From the NCBI RefSeq assembly GCF_001418205.1, contig NZ_LIQF01000002.1, positions 372,001 to 436,000 of the forward strand: a stretch of 64,000 bases of DNA. The letters are read 5' to 3'. Positions 17,786-27,275 of this stretch are shown here, in pieces. The position numbers and the translations under genes were made by a program. The DNA is from Marinomonas fungiae (GTDB lineage: Bacteria > Pseudomonadota > Gammaproteobacteria > Pseudomonadales > Marinomonadaceae). The notes beneath the pieces were generated by a model. That model had not been told where the DNA came from. It made no database searches and worked only from the letters and a program-made list of their open reading frames with translations. How positions within the stretch are numbered: position 1 is the stretch's first letter; the number at the start of each line of letters is the position of its first letter.

Positions 17786-19633
17786 ATGATTAATAGCCCA
17801 ACTTTATCCGTTTTACCCTCAGCCCCAAAAGTCGCAAAAGCTCCTGCGGTGCCTGCATCAACCGGTGGTCAGCAAAGCTTTAGTTCAGCGTTTGAGGTTG
17901 CCAATCAAGCAGCGCAGGATAAGATTCCAGCTGAGCGCGAGTCTATAAATAATTCTTCTAATCAAACACCTAATCAGGCTCAGAGTGATCAAGAGAAGGC
18001 ACTGTCGCAAGTAAATGGGCGTGAACAGAGCTCTAAGGCTGTGTCTAGTGATGAAGTGGTTCAAAAGTCTAAGGCTGAAGAGACCTCTGAAAATGAGTTA
18101 GAAACCGGCGGTGATGGCACTCTTACTGAGAAAAGTGAGACGAGTGTAGCCACTGCTAAAGAGAGCAATAAAGAGAATATTGATGGGCAAGAAAGCGGCA
18201 ACTCACTGCAAGTAGATGGGCAAAACTTTGCAGTGGATCAGACGACTGTGAATACAGTTTCGGACCAGTCTATGGTCGACGAATCAGAGGGCTCTGAGGA
18301 TGTCGTCATGGAACAAGTTGATGTTTCTGTGGAAGTCGTGTCGTCAGATATCGATGCTTCTATAGAAGCATCCGAGGTAATGTCAGACAATTCTACTGCC
18401 GCTACATCGGATGTGAACACTGAGACAGAAGCTAGCGAAGAACCTTTATCAAATGAAGCGGCAGCCATAGGGGGCGAAATCAACTTAGACAGTTCGACAG
18501 TTACAGAAAATGTTGAACTTGCTACAAATGTTGAATCTGAAACAGACGTATCGGTTGCTGATGAAACGTTGGGAAATATCACGGTCAGTGTCGATGCTAA
18601 AAGTGACTCGACTTTGAACGCCACAACTGGAGCGAGTGCTGCTTCGGATACGGCGTTGGCTGGCGATGTTGATGCTCTGAACACAACTATTGATACAGCT
18701 GCCGTGAAATCCGAGCAAAGTGATGTCAGCATTCAATCAGAAGTTGATTCTCTGGCGGTGCAAAATATTCGACCAGCTGAGAGTGTAGCGCAAAACTCAA
18801 CCAGCGGTGAGCTGAATGATGTTGACACCAAAGCCAGTGATAATTTGCGCTGGGTAATGGAGCAAATGTCGAAAAAAACGGAACAAGCCGGCAATAATAC
18901 TTTGAATCAAGCCGCGCCGGCGAACAGCGAATTCAATGAAACTGAGTTTCTGGGGGCATTAACTGACGGAGAGCTTGTTTTAGATAGTGGAAAAATCGAG
19001 TTGCCTAAAGACGTTAGTGAGATGCTTGGTGGTAAGAAAACGTTAGACCAACTTATGGCTAATCTAGGTAGCCAATTGCAGCCTGCTGCGGCGCAATCTC
19101 AAAACCTAGCTCAACCTCAATCTGTATTGAGTGCAGTAACCAATAATCTTGGTAGTGCGCGCCCTGACGGTGCAGCGGCACAATTAACTATGCAATCGCT
19201 GCCAGATGCTGCGGCTTTCCCTTCTGAGATGGCTACTAAAGTGTCTTGGATTGCAAAAGAGGGGTTTAAAACGGCGCATATTCATCTAGACCCTCCCGAA
19301 CTTGGTAGTTTAACCGTGAAGATCAGCGTTGATCATGATGCAAATGCCCACGTAAGCTTTGTTGCCAGCTCGGCTCAAGCGAAAGAGGCCTTAGAGGGGC
19401 AGATGCAACGACTAAGAGAGATGTTGCAGCAGCAGGGGGTTGAGTTAGACTCTGTAGATGTTGAAGTGTCTCAAGGTAACGGGCAAGCGTTTGGTTCTAG
19501 CCAGTCGGATGAGAATGCTGGTCAAGACGGTCGTGGGGCAGGCTTGGGAGCCGGAGACGGTCTGCTTGATGGCGATGATGAAAACGTTAGCTATGTCTCA
19601 CCGGCAGAGCAAGGGATTGACTATTACGCATAG
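17786..19633 (+). CDS. fliK: Flagellar hook-length control protein FliK
   Basis: Secreted ruler that measures hook length and switches FlhB substrate specificity. The conserved C-terminal domain is at about 490-585: HLDPPELGSLTVKI, then VSFVASSAQAKEALEGQMQRLREML. The N-terminal 400 residues are low-complexity and strongly acidic, rich in Ser, Glu, Asp, Val and Ala, as expected of a poorly conserved ruler region. A GTGGAGG ribosome-binding site precedes the ATG. A long open frame on the opposite strand (18238-18732) is a by-product of this biased composition. Length 615 is on the long side. A second, unrelated-looking FliK-domain protein is encoded at 38987-40792. Confidence 0.9.
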   Translation: MINSPTLSVLPSAPKVAKAPAVPASTGGQQSFSSAFEVANQAAQDKIPAERESINNSSNQTPNQAQSDQEKALSQVNGREQSSKAVSSDEVVQKSKAEETSENELETGGDGTLTEKSETSVATAKESNKENIDGQESGNSLQVDGQNFAVDQTTVNTVSDQSMVDESEGSEDVVMEQVDVSVEVVSSDIDASIEASEVMSDNSTAATSDVNTETEASEEPLSNEAAAIGGEINLDSSTVTENVELATNVESETDVSVADETLGNITVSVDAKSDSTLNATTGASAASDTALAGDVDALNTTIDTAAVKSEQSDVSIQSEVDSLAVQNIRPAESVAQNSTSGELNDVDTKASDNLRWVMEQMSKKTEQAGNNTLNQAAPANSEFNETEFLGALTDGELVLDSGKIELPKDVSEMLGGKKTLDQLMANLGSQLQPAAAQSQNLAQPQSVLSAVTNNLGSARPDGAAAQLTMQSLPDAAAFPSEMATKVSWIAKEGFKTAHIHLDPPELGSLTVKISVDHDANAHVSFVASSAQAKEALEGQMQRLREMLQQQGVELDSVDVEVSQGNGQAFGSSQSDENAGQDGRGAGLGAGDGLLDGDDENVSYVSPAEQGIDYYA

Positions 19634-19726
19634 AAAACCGTGGTGATTCATAATAATCTTTGTAGAATAGTGGTCTTGCACATTCATAGAATGTAACTCG
19701 CTAATTTGCATGAACAAGGGTTGTAT

Positions 19727-20245
19727 ATGGCAGATGAATTAGATGTTGGCGCTGAAGAAGGTAAAAAAGGCGGCAAAAAGAAGCTGATCATCATTATTGT
19801 GGTGGCGTTGTTAGTTCTTGGTGGAGGCGGTGCTGCGGCCTATTTTTTTCTGTTTAGTGGTGACGATTCAGAGGCGGCTGCAGAAGGGGAAAGCGCAGCA
19901 GCAACAGAGATGGTTCAAACCGACGGCCCTGCGATTTATTTAGACTTAGATCAGCCCTTCGTAGTCGACTTTTTGGTATCTGGAAAACAGCGTTATTTAC
20001 AGCTTAATATGACGTTGAAATCACGTGATCAAGGCCAGATTGACGCGGTTAAGCTGCATATGCCATTGATTCGTAATAGCTTAGTATTGCTGTTCTCTAG
20101 TCAATCTTTCGATGAGTTGCAAACCATTGAAGGCAAGCAGAAACTTAAAAGCTCAGCCGTTGAAACGATTAATAATATCCTGACTCAAGAAACCGGTATG
20201 GGTGGTATTGAAGACGTATTGTTCACAAACTTTGTGATGCAATAG
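19727..20245 (+). CDS. fliL: Flagellar basal body-associated protein FliL
   Basis: Single-span inner-membrane protein surrounding the stator. A lysine-rich cytoplasmic start (GKKGGKKK) precedes one membrane segment at about 19-43, then an acidic alanine-rich linker and the periplasmic domain with the YLDLDQPFVVDF segment and C-terminal VLFTNFVMQ. An in-frame ATG at 19706 would add seven residues; the AAGGG site upstream of 19727 favours the shorter form. It begins the fliLMNOPQR run. Confidence 0.92.
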   Translation: MADELDVGAEEGKKGGKKKLIIIIVVALLVLGGGGAAAYFFLFSGDDSEAAAEGESAAATEMVQTDGPAIYLDLDQPFVVDFLVSGKQRYLQLNMTLKSRDQGQIDAVKLHMPLIRNSLVLLFSSQSFDELQTIEGKQKLKSSAVETINNILTQETGMGGIEDVLFTNFVMQ

Positions 20246-20255
20246 GGGCGGTTAG

Positions 20256-21227
20256 ATGGCTGCGCAAGATTTATTATCTCAAGATGAAATTGATGCGTTA
20301 TTACATGGCGCAGATGAAAAGCCTGATAAGGATGATAATGCCGATTCAGGTGGTATATCGTCTTATGATATTACCAGCCAAGAGCGTATTGTGCGTGGGC
20401 GAATGCCCACGCTCGAAATGATTAACGAACGTTTCGCGCGTTACACTCGTATTAGCCTATTCAATTTACTGCGCCGTACGGCTGATGTGTCATCCGGTGG
20501 TCTGCAGATTATGAAATTTGGTGAGTACGTACATACCTTATACGTACCAACCAGTTTGAATCTGGTTAAATTCAGGCCGTTACGAAGCACCGCTCTGTTC
20601 ATTCTCGATGCCAAATTGGTCTTTAAATTGGTGGATAACTTTTTTGGTGGTGATGGACGCCATGCAAAAATCGAAGGCCGTGAATTTACACCAACAGAAA
20701 TTCGTATCGTTCAGTTGATGCTGGAGCAAGTGTTTGTTGATTTAACAGAGGCTTGGGCGCCGGTACTAAAAGTTGACCTTGAGTACATCAGCTCCGAAGT
20801 AAACCCTGCTATGGCCAATATTGTGAGCCCGAGTGAAGTGGTAGTGGTATCTACTTTTCATATAGAACTAGATGGCGGTGGTGGTGAGCTACACATTACG
20901 TTACCTTATTCGATGATTGAGCCAGTTCGAGAGCTGCTTGATGCCGGTGTTCAAAGTGACGTAGATGAGAAAGATGAACGTTGGGGGAAATCTCTAGAAC
21001 AAGATGTTCGCGAGTTAGATGTTAAGTTGCAGGTCAATGTCGTGAATAAAAAAGTCAGACTTGGCGATGTGATGAAATTTAAAGCTGGTGACGTTATCCC
21101 GATTGAAATGCCTGAATTGGTAACAGTTAGAGCCAATAATGTGCCCTCGTTTAGGGGTAAGCTAGGTGTCAGTAATGGACACTATGCCGTCGAAATGATT
21201 GAAAGTTGTAAGAATTCAAAAAATTAG
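20256..21227 (+). CDS. fliM: Flagellar motor switch protein FliM
   Basis: C-ring protein that binds phosphorylated CheY and transmits the switch signal to FliG. The extreme N-terminus LLSQDEIDALLHG (residues 6-18) is the CheY-binding helix. A GGxxG-type FliG-binding middle domain follows, and a SPOA domain (about 245-320) pairs with FliN. Length 323 is normal. The same short acidic Leu-Leu motif recurs at the CheZ C-terminus and several times in the CheA linker in this window. Confidence 0.96.
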   Translation: MAAQDLLSQDEIDALLHGADEKPDKDDNADSGGISSYDITSQERIVRGRMPTLEMINERFARYTRISLFNLLRRTADVSSGGLQIMKFGEYVHTLYVPTSLNLVKFRPLRSTALFILDAKLVFKLVDNFFGGDGRHAKIEGREFTPTEIRIVQLMLEQVFVDLTEAWAPVLKVDLEYISSEVNPAMANIVSPSEVVVVSTFHIELDGGGGELHITLPYSMIEPVRELLDAGVQSDVDEKDERWGKSLEQDVRELDVKLQVNVVNKKVRLGDVMKFKAGDVIPIEMPELVTVRANNVPSFRGKLGVSNGHYAVEMIESCKNSKN

Positions 21228-21236
21228 GTTTTAGGT

Positions 21237-21698
21237 ATGGCAGAAGAAACAAATCCAGATGCAGAAGGAATGGACCAAGACTTGGCGGACGAATGGGCTG
21301 CGGCCATGTCTGAGGCAGGCGATTCTGGTGGTGATGGTGGTGATCTGGATGATGAATGGGCTGCGGCCATGTCTGAACAAGATGTGAAACCTGTTCAACT
21401 TGACCAGTTAGGCTCGGCGCCAAGTGTTGCTGGTTTAGGCTCCGATATGGAGCTGATCATGGATATCCCGGTGACGCTGTCAATGGAGTTGGGCAACACA
21501 GAAATTGCCATTCGAAACTTACTACAACTGACCCAAGGTTCGGTGGTTGAATTAGATCGTTTTGCTGGTGAGCCTTTGGATGTCTTGGTTAATGGAACAT
21601 TAATTGCGCATGGTGAAGTTGTGGTTGTGAACGATAAGTACGGCATTCGTTTGACCGATGTGGTCAGCCCAAGTGAACGCATTAAGCGACTGAAGTAA
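21237..21698 (+). CDS. fliN: Flagellar motor switch protein FliN
   Basis: C-ring protein with a C-terminal SPOA domain (about 75-150: IPVTLSMELGNTEIAIRNLLQLTQGSVVELD). The N-terminal tail carries the segment DEWAAAMSE twice, at about residues 18-26 and 39-47, where homologues I know of have one. The 23 bases encoding each copy are identical and lie 63 bases apart, showing an in-frame tandem duplication of 21 codons. It follows fliM after nine bases and precedes fliO. Confidence 0.95.
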   Translation: MAEETNPDAEGMDQDLADEWAAAMSEAGDSGGDGGDLDDEWAAAMSEQDVKPVQLDQLGSAPSVAGLGSDMELIMDIPVTLSMELGNTEIAIRNLLQLTQGSVVELDRFAGEPLDVLVNGTLIAHGEVVVVNDKYGIRLTDVVSPSERIKRLK

Positions 21699-21705
21699 TC
21701 CTTTG

Positions 21706-22092
21706 ATGGTTCGATTAGCGGTTTTTTTTGTTTTGACTTTACTGCCTGTGATGGCGTTTTCAGAGCCTTATTCTGGCGGTATAAAAATGGCTGATGCTTC
21801 GTCTATTTGGCGAGTATTTTTGGCCTTGGCATTTTTGATTGTTTTGATTCCTTTAGTAATTTGGGGGTTAAAGCGTTTACAAGGCTTGCAGCATAAACTC
21901 TCTAAATCTGAGATTCAGATCATTGCATCACAATCCATTGGAACAAAAGAGAAGTTGATCTTAGTTGAAGTGCAGGGGAAGCGGCTTTTACTGGGAGCAA
22001 CAGCTCACAGCATTACCTGTTTGAATGAGTTTGAGGCTAATGGAAATCAGTTTGCCGAATTGATGAATGAACAGTTAGCCAATGAAAAATAA
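21706..22092 (+). CDS. fliO: Flagellar biosynthesis protein FliO
   Basis: Small membrane protein that assists assembly of the FliP export-gate core. It has an N-terminal hydrophobic segment (possible signal, residues 2-18) and a membrane segment at about 34-54, followed by a cytoplasmic domain with [26 protein letters not shown] split over residues 68-93, the most conserved part of FliO. A TTG at 21703 directly precedes the ATG and could serve instead. It overlaps fliP by 11 bases. Confidence 0.9.
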   Translation: MVRLAVFFVLTLLPVMAFSEPYSGGIKMADASSIWRVFLALAFLIVLIPLVIWGLKRLQGLQHKLSKSEIQIIASQSIGTKEKLILVEVQGKRLLLGATAHSITCLNEFEANGNQFAELMNEQLANEK

Positions 22093-22840
22093 TCTTTCCA
22101 ACTTTTGTCGAATGCTCTTTGCACTACTTTTAATAGTGCCAGTGTTTGCTTGGGCTGAGCCTGGCTTGCAGGCCATTACGGTAACAACGAACCCTGATGG
22201 CAGCCAAGAGTACACGGTAACCTTACAGATTTTGTTCATTATGACGGCGCTGACGCTTTTGCCAGCGGCCTTGATTATGATGACGTCATTCACTCGAATA
22301 ATTATCGTCTTGTCGATTCTTCGTCAGGCAATAGGCTTACAGCAATCGCCCTCGAACCAGATCATGCTAGGAATGGCATTGTTTTTGACCTTGTTTATCA
22401 TGACGCCTACCCTAGATAAAATAAATGAACTGGCTCTTCAGCCTTATCTCAATAACGAAATGACTTCGTTGCAGGCGGTAGAGGCGGCTTCAGGTCCTGT
22501 TCGAGAGTTTATGTTGGCGCAAACCCGTGAAGATGATGTGGCTTTATACGTAAAGCTTGCAGGTAAAGAAGGAGAGATTAACTCCTTGGATGAATTGCCT
22601 TTTACAATTTTGATGCCGGCGTTTGTTACCAGTGAATTGAAAACAGCATTTCAGATTGGCTTTATGTTGTTTATCCCTTTTCTAATCGTTGACATGGTCG
22701 TTGCCAGCGTCTTAATGGCGATGGGTATGATGATGCTATCACCAGTCATTATTTCTTTACCATTTAAAATTATGCTCTTCGTGATGGTGGATGGCTGGTC
22801 TATGATTATGGGTACATTAGCCGCGAGCTTCGGGGTGTAA
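22082..22840 (+). CDS. fliP: Flagellar export gate protein FliP
   Basis: Core of the flagellar protein-export channel, forming a helical assembly with FliQ and FliR. The 252 residues begin with a signal peptide (to about residue 23), have a membrane segment at about 45-70 running into [18 protein letters not shown], and a C-terminal pair of membrane segments ([25 protein letters not shown] around 193-217). Length and motifs are standard. It overlaps fliO and is followed by fliQ after two bases. Confidence 0.96.
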   Translation: MKNNLSNFCRMLFALLLIVPVFAWAEPGLQAITVTTNPDGSQEYTVTLQILFIMTALTLLPAALIMMTSFTRIIIVLSILRQAIGLQQSPSNQIMLGMALFLTLFIMTPTLDKINELALQPYLNNEMTSLQAVEAASGPVREFMLAQTREDDVALYVKLAGKEGEINSLDELPFTILMPAFVTSELKTAFQIGFMLFIPFLIVDMVVASVLMAMGMMMLSPVIISLPFKIMLFVMVDGWSMIMGTLAASFGV

Positions 22841-22842
22841 CG

Positions 22843-23112
22843 ATGGATCCACAGGTGATTCTTGATCTTTATGGGCAGGGTTTTTACCTCATTGTAGTGA
22901 TGGTTTCTGCGGTTATGGTGCCGAGTTTGGTGGTTGGTTTGATGGTGAGTGTCTTCCAAGCCGCGACGCAGATTAACGAGCAAACTTTGACGTTCTTACC
23001 ACGATTCGTGGTAACCATTTTTGCCATCATGCATTTGGGACCATGGTTGCTGATGAGTCTAACGGACTTTTTCAATCAGCTATTTATTGACATCCCTATG
23101 TTGATCGGCTGA
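22843..23112 (+). CDS. fliQ: Flagellar export gate protein FliQ
   Basis: Small 89-residue protein with two membrane segments (about 14-38 and 50-72), part of the export gate with FliP and FliR. The TQINEQTLTFLPR loop between the segments is the conserved family feature. The stop overlaps the fliR ATG by one base, so translation is coupled. Confidence 0.95.
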   Translation: MDPQVILDLYGQGFYLIVVMVSAVMVPSLVVGLMVSVFQAATQINEQTLTFLPRFVVTIFAIMHLGPWLLMSLTDFFNQLFIDIPMLIG

Positions 23113-23894
23113 TGTTGGAGCTCAATCCAGATCAGTTAATGTCGTTGGTGGTGAGTTTCTTGTTGCCATTTTTTCGAATTGGCGCATTCCTTATGGCGTT
23201 GCCCTTGTTTGGCAGTCAGCTAGTGAGCGTTCGTGTTCGACTGATCTTTGCTTTTATCATTTCTATTATTGTCACGCCAGTAATCAGCATTCCCGCCTAC
23301 GACCCGATCTCCCCGGGTTTTATTTTGTTGATCGCTGAACAGCTTGTTGTGGGGATTGTGCTTGGCTTTGTTGTCAGTGTGCTTTTCCAGATTTTTGCTT
23401 TAGCGGGCCAGTTGGCAGCGATGAAAGCAGGTTTAGGCTTTGCTATGTCCAATGACCCTGCGAACGGTATAACGGTGGCAACGGTTGGCCAGTATTATAT
23501 GACCATGGCTGGTTTGGCTTTTTTAGGTACCAATGGGCATTTGATCATGATCGAATATCTGGTTGAAAGCTTTCAATATTGGCCAGTAGGCAGTGGTTTT
23601 GATAGCCAGCGTTATTGGAATGTGGTGATGTTAGGTAGCTGGCTGTTTGAAAAGGGGTTGTTGGTTGTTTTGCCACTTGCTGTGGCTACTCTAATTATGA
23701 ATATCTCATTTGGTATTGTGGCTAAGGCTTCTCCTCAGTTGAATATTTTTGCCATGGGATTTCCTGTCATAATGTTGTTCTCTTTGGTATTCATCTGGAT
23801 CATGTTGCAAGACTTTTTGGATATCTATCGGTTATTCTTTCAAGAAATGACGACTTGGCTGCAAGATACATGGGGGATCAGCGCTAATGGCTGA
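23112..23894 (+). CDS. fliR: Flagellar export gate protein FliR
   Basis: Hydrophobic 260-residue protein with about six membrane segments that completes the FliPQR gate. Conserved stretches include LPFFRIGAFLMALPLFG near the start and AGLGFAMSNDPANG near residue 115. The 3' end overlaps flhB by eight bases. Confidence 0.95.
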   Translation: MLELNPDQLMSLVVSFLLPFFRIGAFLMALPLFGSQLVSVRVRLIFAFIISIIVTPVISIPAYDPISPGFILLIAEQLVVGIVLGFVVSVLFQIFALAGQLAAMKAGLGFAMSNDPANGITVATVGQYYMTMAGLAFLGTNGHLIMIEYLVESFQYWPVGSGFDSQRYWNVVMLGSWLFEKGLLVVLPLAVATLIMNISFGIVAKASPQLNIFAMGFPVIMLFSLVFIWIMLQDFLDIYRLFFQEMTTWLQDTWGISANG

Positions 23895-25026
23895 GAACGA
23901 AGACGGCACAGAAAAAACCGAAGACGCCAGTTCCAAGAAGCTTCAAGACGCCCGTGAAAAGGGGAATGTGGCTCGGTCGAGGGACCTGAGCAGTGCGGCG
24001 CTTTTAGTGGTTTCAGCGCTGTCGATGTATATGGTCGGAATGCTCATCGTTGATGATTTGATGCGCTTATATACATTCAATTTCTCCCTTGCTCGGGAAG
24101 ACCTATTTGATGTAGCGATGATGATTCGTCATTTATATGTTTCCATTATGGCTGCCATTGACTCATTAACCATCTTTATGCTGATTGTCGCTGTGGCAGG
24201 TATTCTGGGTAGCATTGCTTTAGGGGGCTTTAACTTCACCTTGCAGGCGGTAGCGCCCAAGCTTTCCAAGATGAACCCGATTACCGGCTTGAAGCGTATG
24301 TTTTCAGTTCAATCTCTGGTTGAACTACTAAAGTCGACACTAAAAATTCTGCTGGTTGGTACGGTGGCGGCATTTGTATTAATGCATTATTTGCCTACCT
24401 TGACCGGATTGGCCTTTGAAACTATCGGTACCGCTTTAAGTCATACTCTAGAAATACTGATTTGGGCGTTTATTCTAGTGTCATCTTCATTGATTATTAT
24501 TGCCGCCATTGATGTGCCATTTCAGGCTTGGCAGCATAAAGATAAGTTGAAGATGACCAAACAGGAAGTAAAGGACGAATACAAACAATCTGAGGGTGAT
24601 CCTCAGGTGAAAGGTCGAATTCGCCAGTTGCAGCGCCAGGCTGCTATGCGACGTATGATGTCCGATGTCCCTAAAGCCGATGTGATTATTACGAACCCGA
24701 CGCACTATTCGGTTGCGTTAAAGTACGATCAGACAAGTGGTAAAGCTCCAGTCCTTCTTGCGAAAGGGAACGACTTTATTGCTTTGAAGATCCGGGAGAT
24801 TGGCAATTTCTACGATATCCCTGTGATACAATCCCCCGCATTGACCCGTGCAGTGTATAAACATACCGAAATCGGTGATGAAATCCCTGAAGGCCTTTTC
24901 AAAGTCATCGCGCAGTTACTGGCCTATGTATATCAGCTCAGGTTAGCACGAAGCGGTGAAAAACCACCTGAGCGTATGCCCAATCTTGATGTGCCAGAAG
25001 AGTTTCAATGGAATGGGGATATTTGA
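23887..25026 (+). CDS. flhB: Flagellar export specificity switch protein FlhB
   Basis: Membrane protein that switches export from rod and hook to filament proteins after signal from FliK. It has four membrane segments in the first 210 residues and a cytoplasmic domain with the autocleavage motif NPTH at about residue 269 (ITNPTHYSVALKYD). Length 379 is normal. It overlaps fliR. A separate gene at 38708-38986 encodes a free-standing copy of the domain downstream of the cleavage point. Confidence 0.96.
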   Translation: MAENEDGTEKTEDASSKKLQDAREKGNVARSRDLSSAALLVVSALSMYMVGMLIVDDLMRLYTFNFSLAREDLFDVAMMIRHLYVSIMAAIDSLTIFMLIVAVAGILGSIALGGFNFTLQAVAPKLSKMNPITGLKRMFSVQSLVELLKSTLKILLVGTVAAFVLMHYLPTLTGLAFETIGTALSHTLEILIWAFILVSSSLIIIAAIDVPFQAWQHKDKLKMTKQEVKDEYKQSEGDPQVKGRIRQLQRQAAMRRMMSDVPKADVIITNPTHYSVALKYDQTSGKAPVLLAKGNDFIALKIREIGNFYDIPVIQSPALTRAVYKHTEIGDEIPEGLFKVIAQLLAYVYQLRLARSGEKPPERMPNLDVPEEFQWNGDI

Positions 25027-25047
25027 TTTTTATGTATCGAGGTATAA

Positions 25048-27177
25048 GTGGAGTTTGATCGTCAGCGCATAAGTGGACAGATGAGGGGGATCCTAAGTGG
25101 CAATTTAGGGGTGCCTTTTATTCTATTGGCACTGCTGGCCATGATGATTCTGCCGCTACCTGCGTTCCTGTTAGATGTACTGTTTACCTTTAATATTGCC
25201 TTGGCCATTGTCGTTTTGTTGGTGGCAGTGTACTCCCTAAGGCCTCTCGATTTTGCGGTTTTTCCAACCATTCTCTTAGTTTCTACTTTGATGCGTTTGG
25301 CGCTGAACGTGGCGTCTACCCGAGTTGTATTGCTTAACGGTCATGAGGGTGGGGATGCTGCCGGTAAGGTGATTCAAGCCTTCGGTGAAGTGGTAATTGG
25401 TGGCGACTATGTTGTTGGTTTCGTTGTTTTTGCTATCTTGATGATCATCAACTTTGCCGTAGTGACCAAAGGTGCAGGACGTATTTCGGAAGTAAGTGCA
25501 CGTTTCACCTTGGACGCCATGCCAGGTAAGCAAATGGCTATCGATGCGGATTTAAACGCTGGCATGATTGATTCAAATCAGGCGAAACAGCGTCGTGATG
25601 AGGTGGCTGCTGAGGCTGAGTTTTATGGGGCTATGGACGGTGCCTCAAAATTTGTAAAGGGTGACGCTGTTGCCGGCTTAATGATTTTGGGGATTAACAT
25701 CATTGGTGGTCTGGCTATAGGCACCATGCAGCATGGCTTGTCGTTTGTAGAGGCGGTTCAAGTCTATTCTCTGCTAACGATCGGTGATGGTTTGGTTGCG
25801 CAAATCCCCTCGCTAATGCTGTCCACCGCAGCTGCCATTATGGTAACCCGAGTGAATGAATCGGGTGATATGGGGCAGCAAATCTACGGCCAGATGTTTG
25901 CATCGAGCAAGGCTTTATATGTTGCCGCTGCGATCCTTACGATTATGGGGATTGTGCCGGGAATGCCGCATTTTTCATTCCTATCATTGGCTGCTGCTAT
26001 CGCTGGTTTGGCGTACTTTCTTGAACATCGTAAGAAACAGAAAGCAACCGTTAGGTCGGCCGCTAAAGGGGCTGCCCAAGGTGACTCATCCGGGGCAGCG
26101 CAGCCGCCTGCTGAGAGTAAAGATCTTAGCTGGGAAGATGTTGCTCCAGTGGATATGCTTGGTTTAGAAGTAGGCTACCGCTTGATTCCTTTGGTCGACA
26201 AAAGCCAAGGCGGGGAGTTGCTCGCACGTATTAAAGGTGTGCGTCGAAAGTTATCTCAGGAGCTTGGTTTTCTTGTGCCGAGTGTGCATATTCGGGATAA
26301 CCTAGATTTAATGCCTAACGCTTATCGCATTACTCTGATGGGGGTTAGTCTTGCTGAAGCCGAAGTGCACCCAGATAAAGAGTTAGCCATTGATCCCGGG
26401 CAGGTGTTCGGCACGATTGATGGTATTCCTGGCAAAGATCCTTCTTTTGGGCTTGATGCGGTTTGGATTGATGTGAAAAAGCGCGATCAAGCGCAAACCT
26501 ATGGCTATACAGTAGTGGATGTGAGTACTGTTGTAGCGACGCATATTAACCAAGTAATGCAAAAGCATGCTTATGAATTGATTGGTCACGATGAAGTGCA
26601 ACAGTTGCTGGGCTTATTAAAGCAGCACAATCCTAAGCTGGCAGAAGAGTTGGTGCCTAATACTGTGCCGCTGAGTGTGCTACTCAAAGTGCTGCAAAAC
26701 CTATTGCAAGAAAGTGTGCCGCTACGGGATATGCGAACCATTGCCGAGGCGATTATGGGAGTCCAACCCAAGTCTCAAGATCCAATGATTTTAACCGCGG
26801 CGGTACGTACATCATTAGCTCGTATGATTATGCAATCGTTGGCTGAAGGGGTTGAGGAAGTGCCAGTTATGACTTTAGATCCTCAGCTTGAGAAAATGTT
26901 AATGCAAACCGTACAGCAGAGTCAGCAGTCTGGTATTAAAAATGAAGAGGCGCTTATTCTTGAGCCACAAATGGCCGAGCAGCTACAAAGATCTTTCCGA
27001 GAGCATGCGGAACAGCAAGAAGCCATGGGAAATGCTCCTATCCTCATAGTATCCGCACCTATTCGCCCAATGTTGGCGCGTTTTATGCGCTATGGAGGGG
27101 TTGGCATGTCAGTGCTTTCATATCAAGAGGTGCCTGATAATAAACGCGTCACGGTTGTTGCTGTCATTGGCCAGTGA
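25048..27177 (+). CDS. flhA: Flagellar export gate protein FlhA
   Basis: Export gate protein with eight membrane segments in the first 330 residues and a large cytoplasmic domain forming the nonameric ring that docks chaperone-substrate complexes. The conserved loop with MPGKQMAIDADLNAGMID lies near residues 158-175. Length 709 is normal. The GTG start is supported by a GAGG site five bases upstream. A 98-base gap follows before flhF. Confidence 0.96.
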   Translation: MEFDRQRISGQMRGILSGNLGVPFILLALLAMMILPLPAFLLDVLFTFNIALAIVVLLVAVYSLRPLDFAVFPTILLVSTLMRLALNVASTRVVLLNGHEGGDAAGKVIQAFGEVVIGGDYVVGFVVFAILMIINFAVVTKGAGRISEVSARFTLDAMPGKQMAIDADLNAGMIDSNQAKQRRDEVAAEAEFYGAMDGASKFVKGDAVAGLMILGINIIGGLAIGTMQHGLSFVEAVQVYSLLTIGDGLVAQIPSLMLSTAAAIMVTRVNESGDMGQQIYGQMFASSKALYVAAAILTIMGIVPGMPHFSFLSLAAAIAGLAYFLEHRKKQKATVRSAAKGAAQGDSSGAAQPPAESKDLSWEDVAPVDMLGLEVGYRLIPLVDKSQGGELLARIKGVRRKLSQELGFLVPSVHIRDNLDLMPNAYRITLMGVSLAEAEVHPDKELAIDPGQVFGTIDGIPGKDPSFGLDAVWIDVKKRDQAQTYGYTVVDVSTVVATHINQVMQKHAYELIGHDEVQQLLGLLKQHNPKLAEELVPNTVPLSVLLKVLQNLLQESVPLRDMRTIAEAIMGVQPKSQDPMILTAAVRTSLARMIMQSLAEGVEEVPVMTLDPQLEKMLMQTVQQSQQSGIKNEEALILEPQMAEQLQRSFREHAEQQEAMGNAPILIVSAPIRPMLARFMRYGGVGMSVLSYQEVPDNKRVTVVAVIGQ

Positions 27178-27275
27178 AATAAGGAAAAGCATTGATTTTC
27201 GAGCTATATTTATCAAAACCTTTCGGGTAAGCTATGGATTTGTATGCATAAATAGACTTAAAGGACTGGTATTCA

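Noticed and set aside
18238-18732. 164-residue minus-strand open frame inside fliK
   Set aside because: A shadow of the low-complexity acidic FliK N-terminus; no ribosome-binding site and no motif.
22651-22983. 110-residue minus-strand frame across fliP and fliQ
   Set aside because: Spans two conserved coding genes on the other strand; His/Asn-rich nonsense product.
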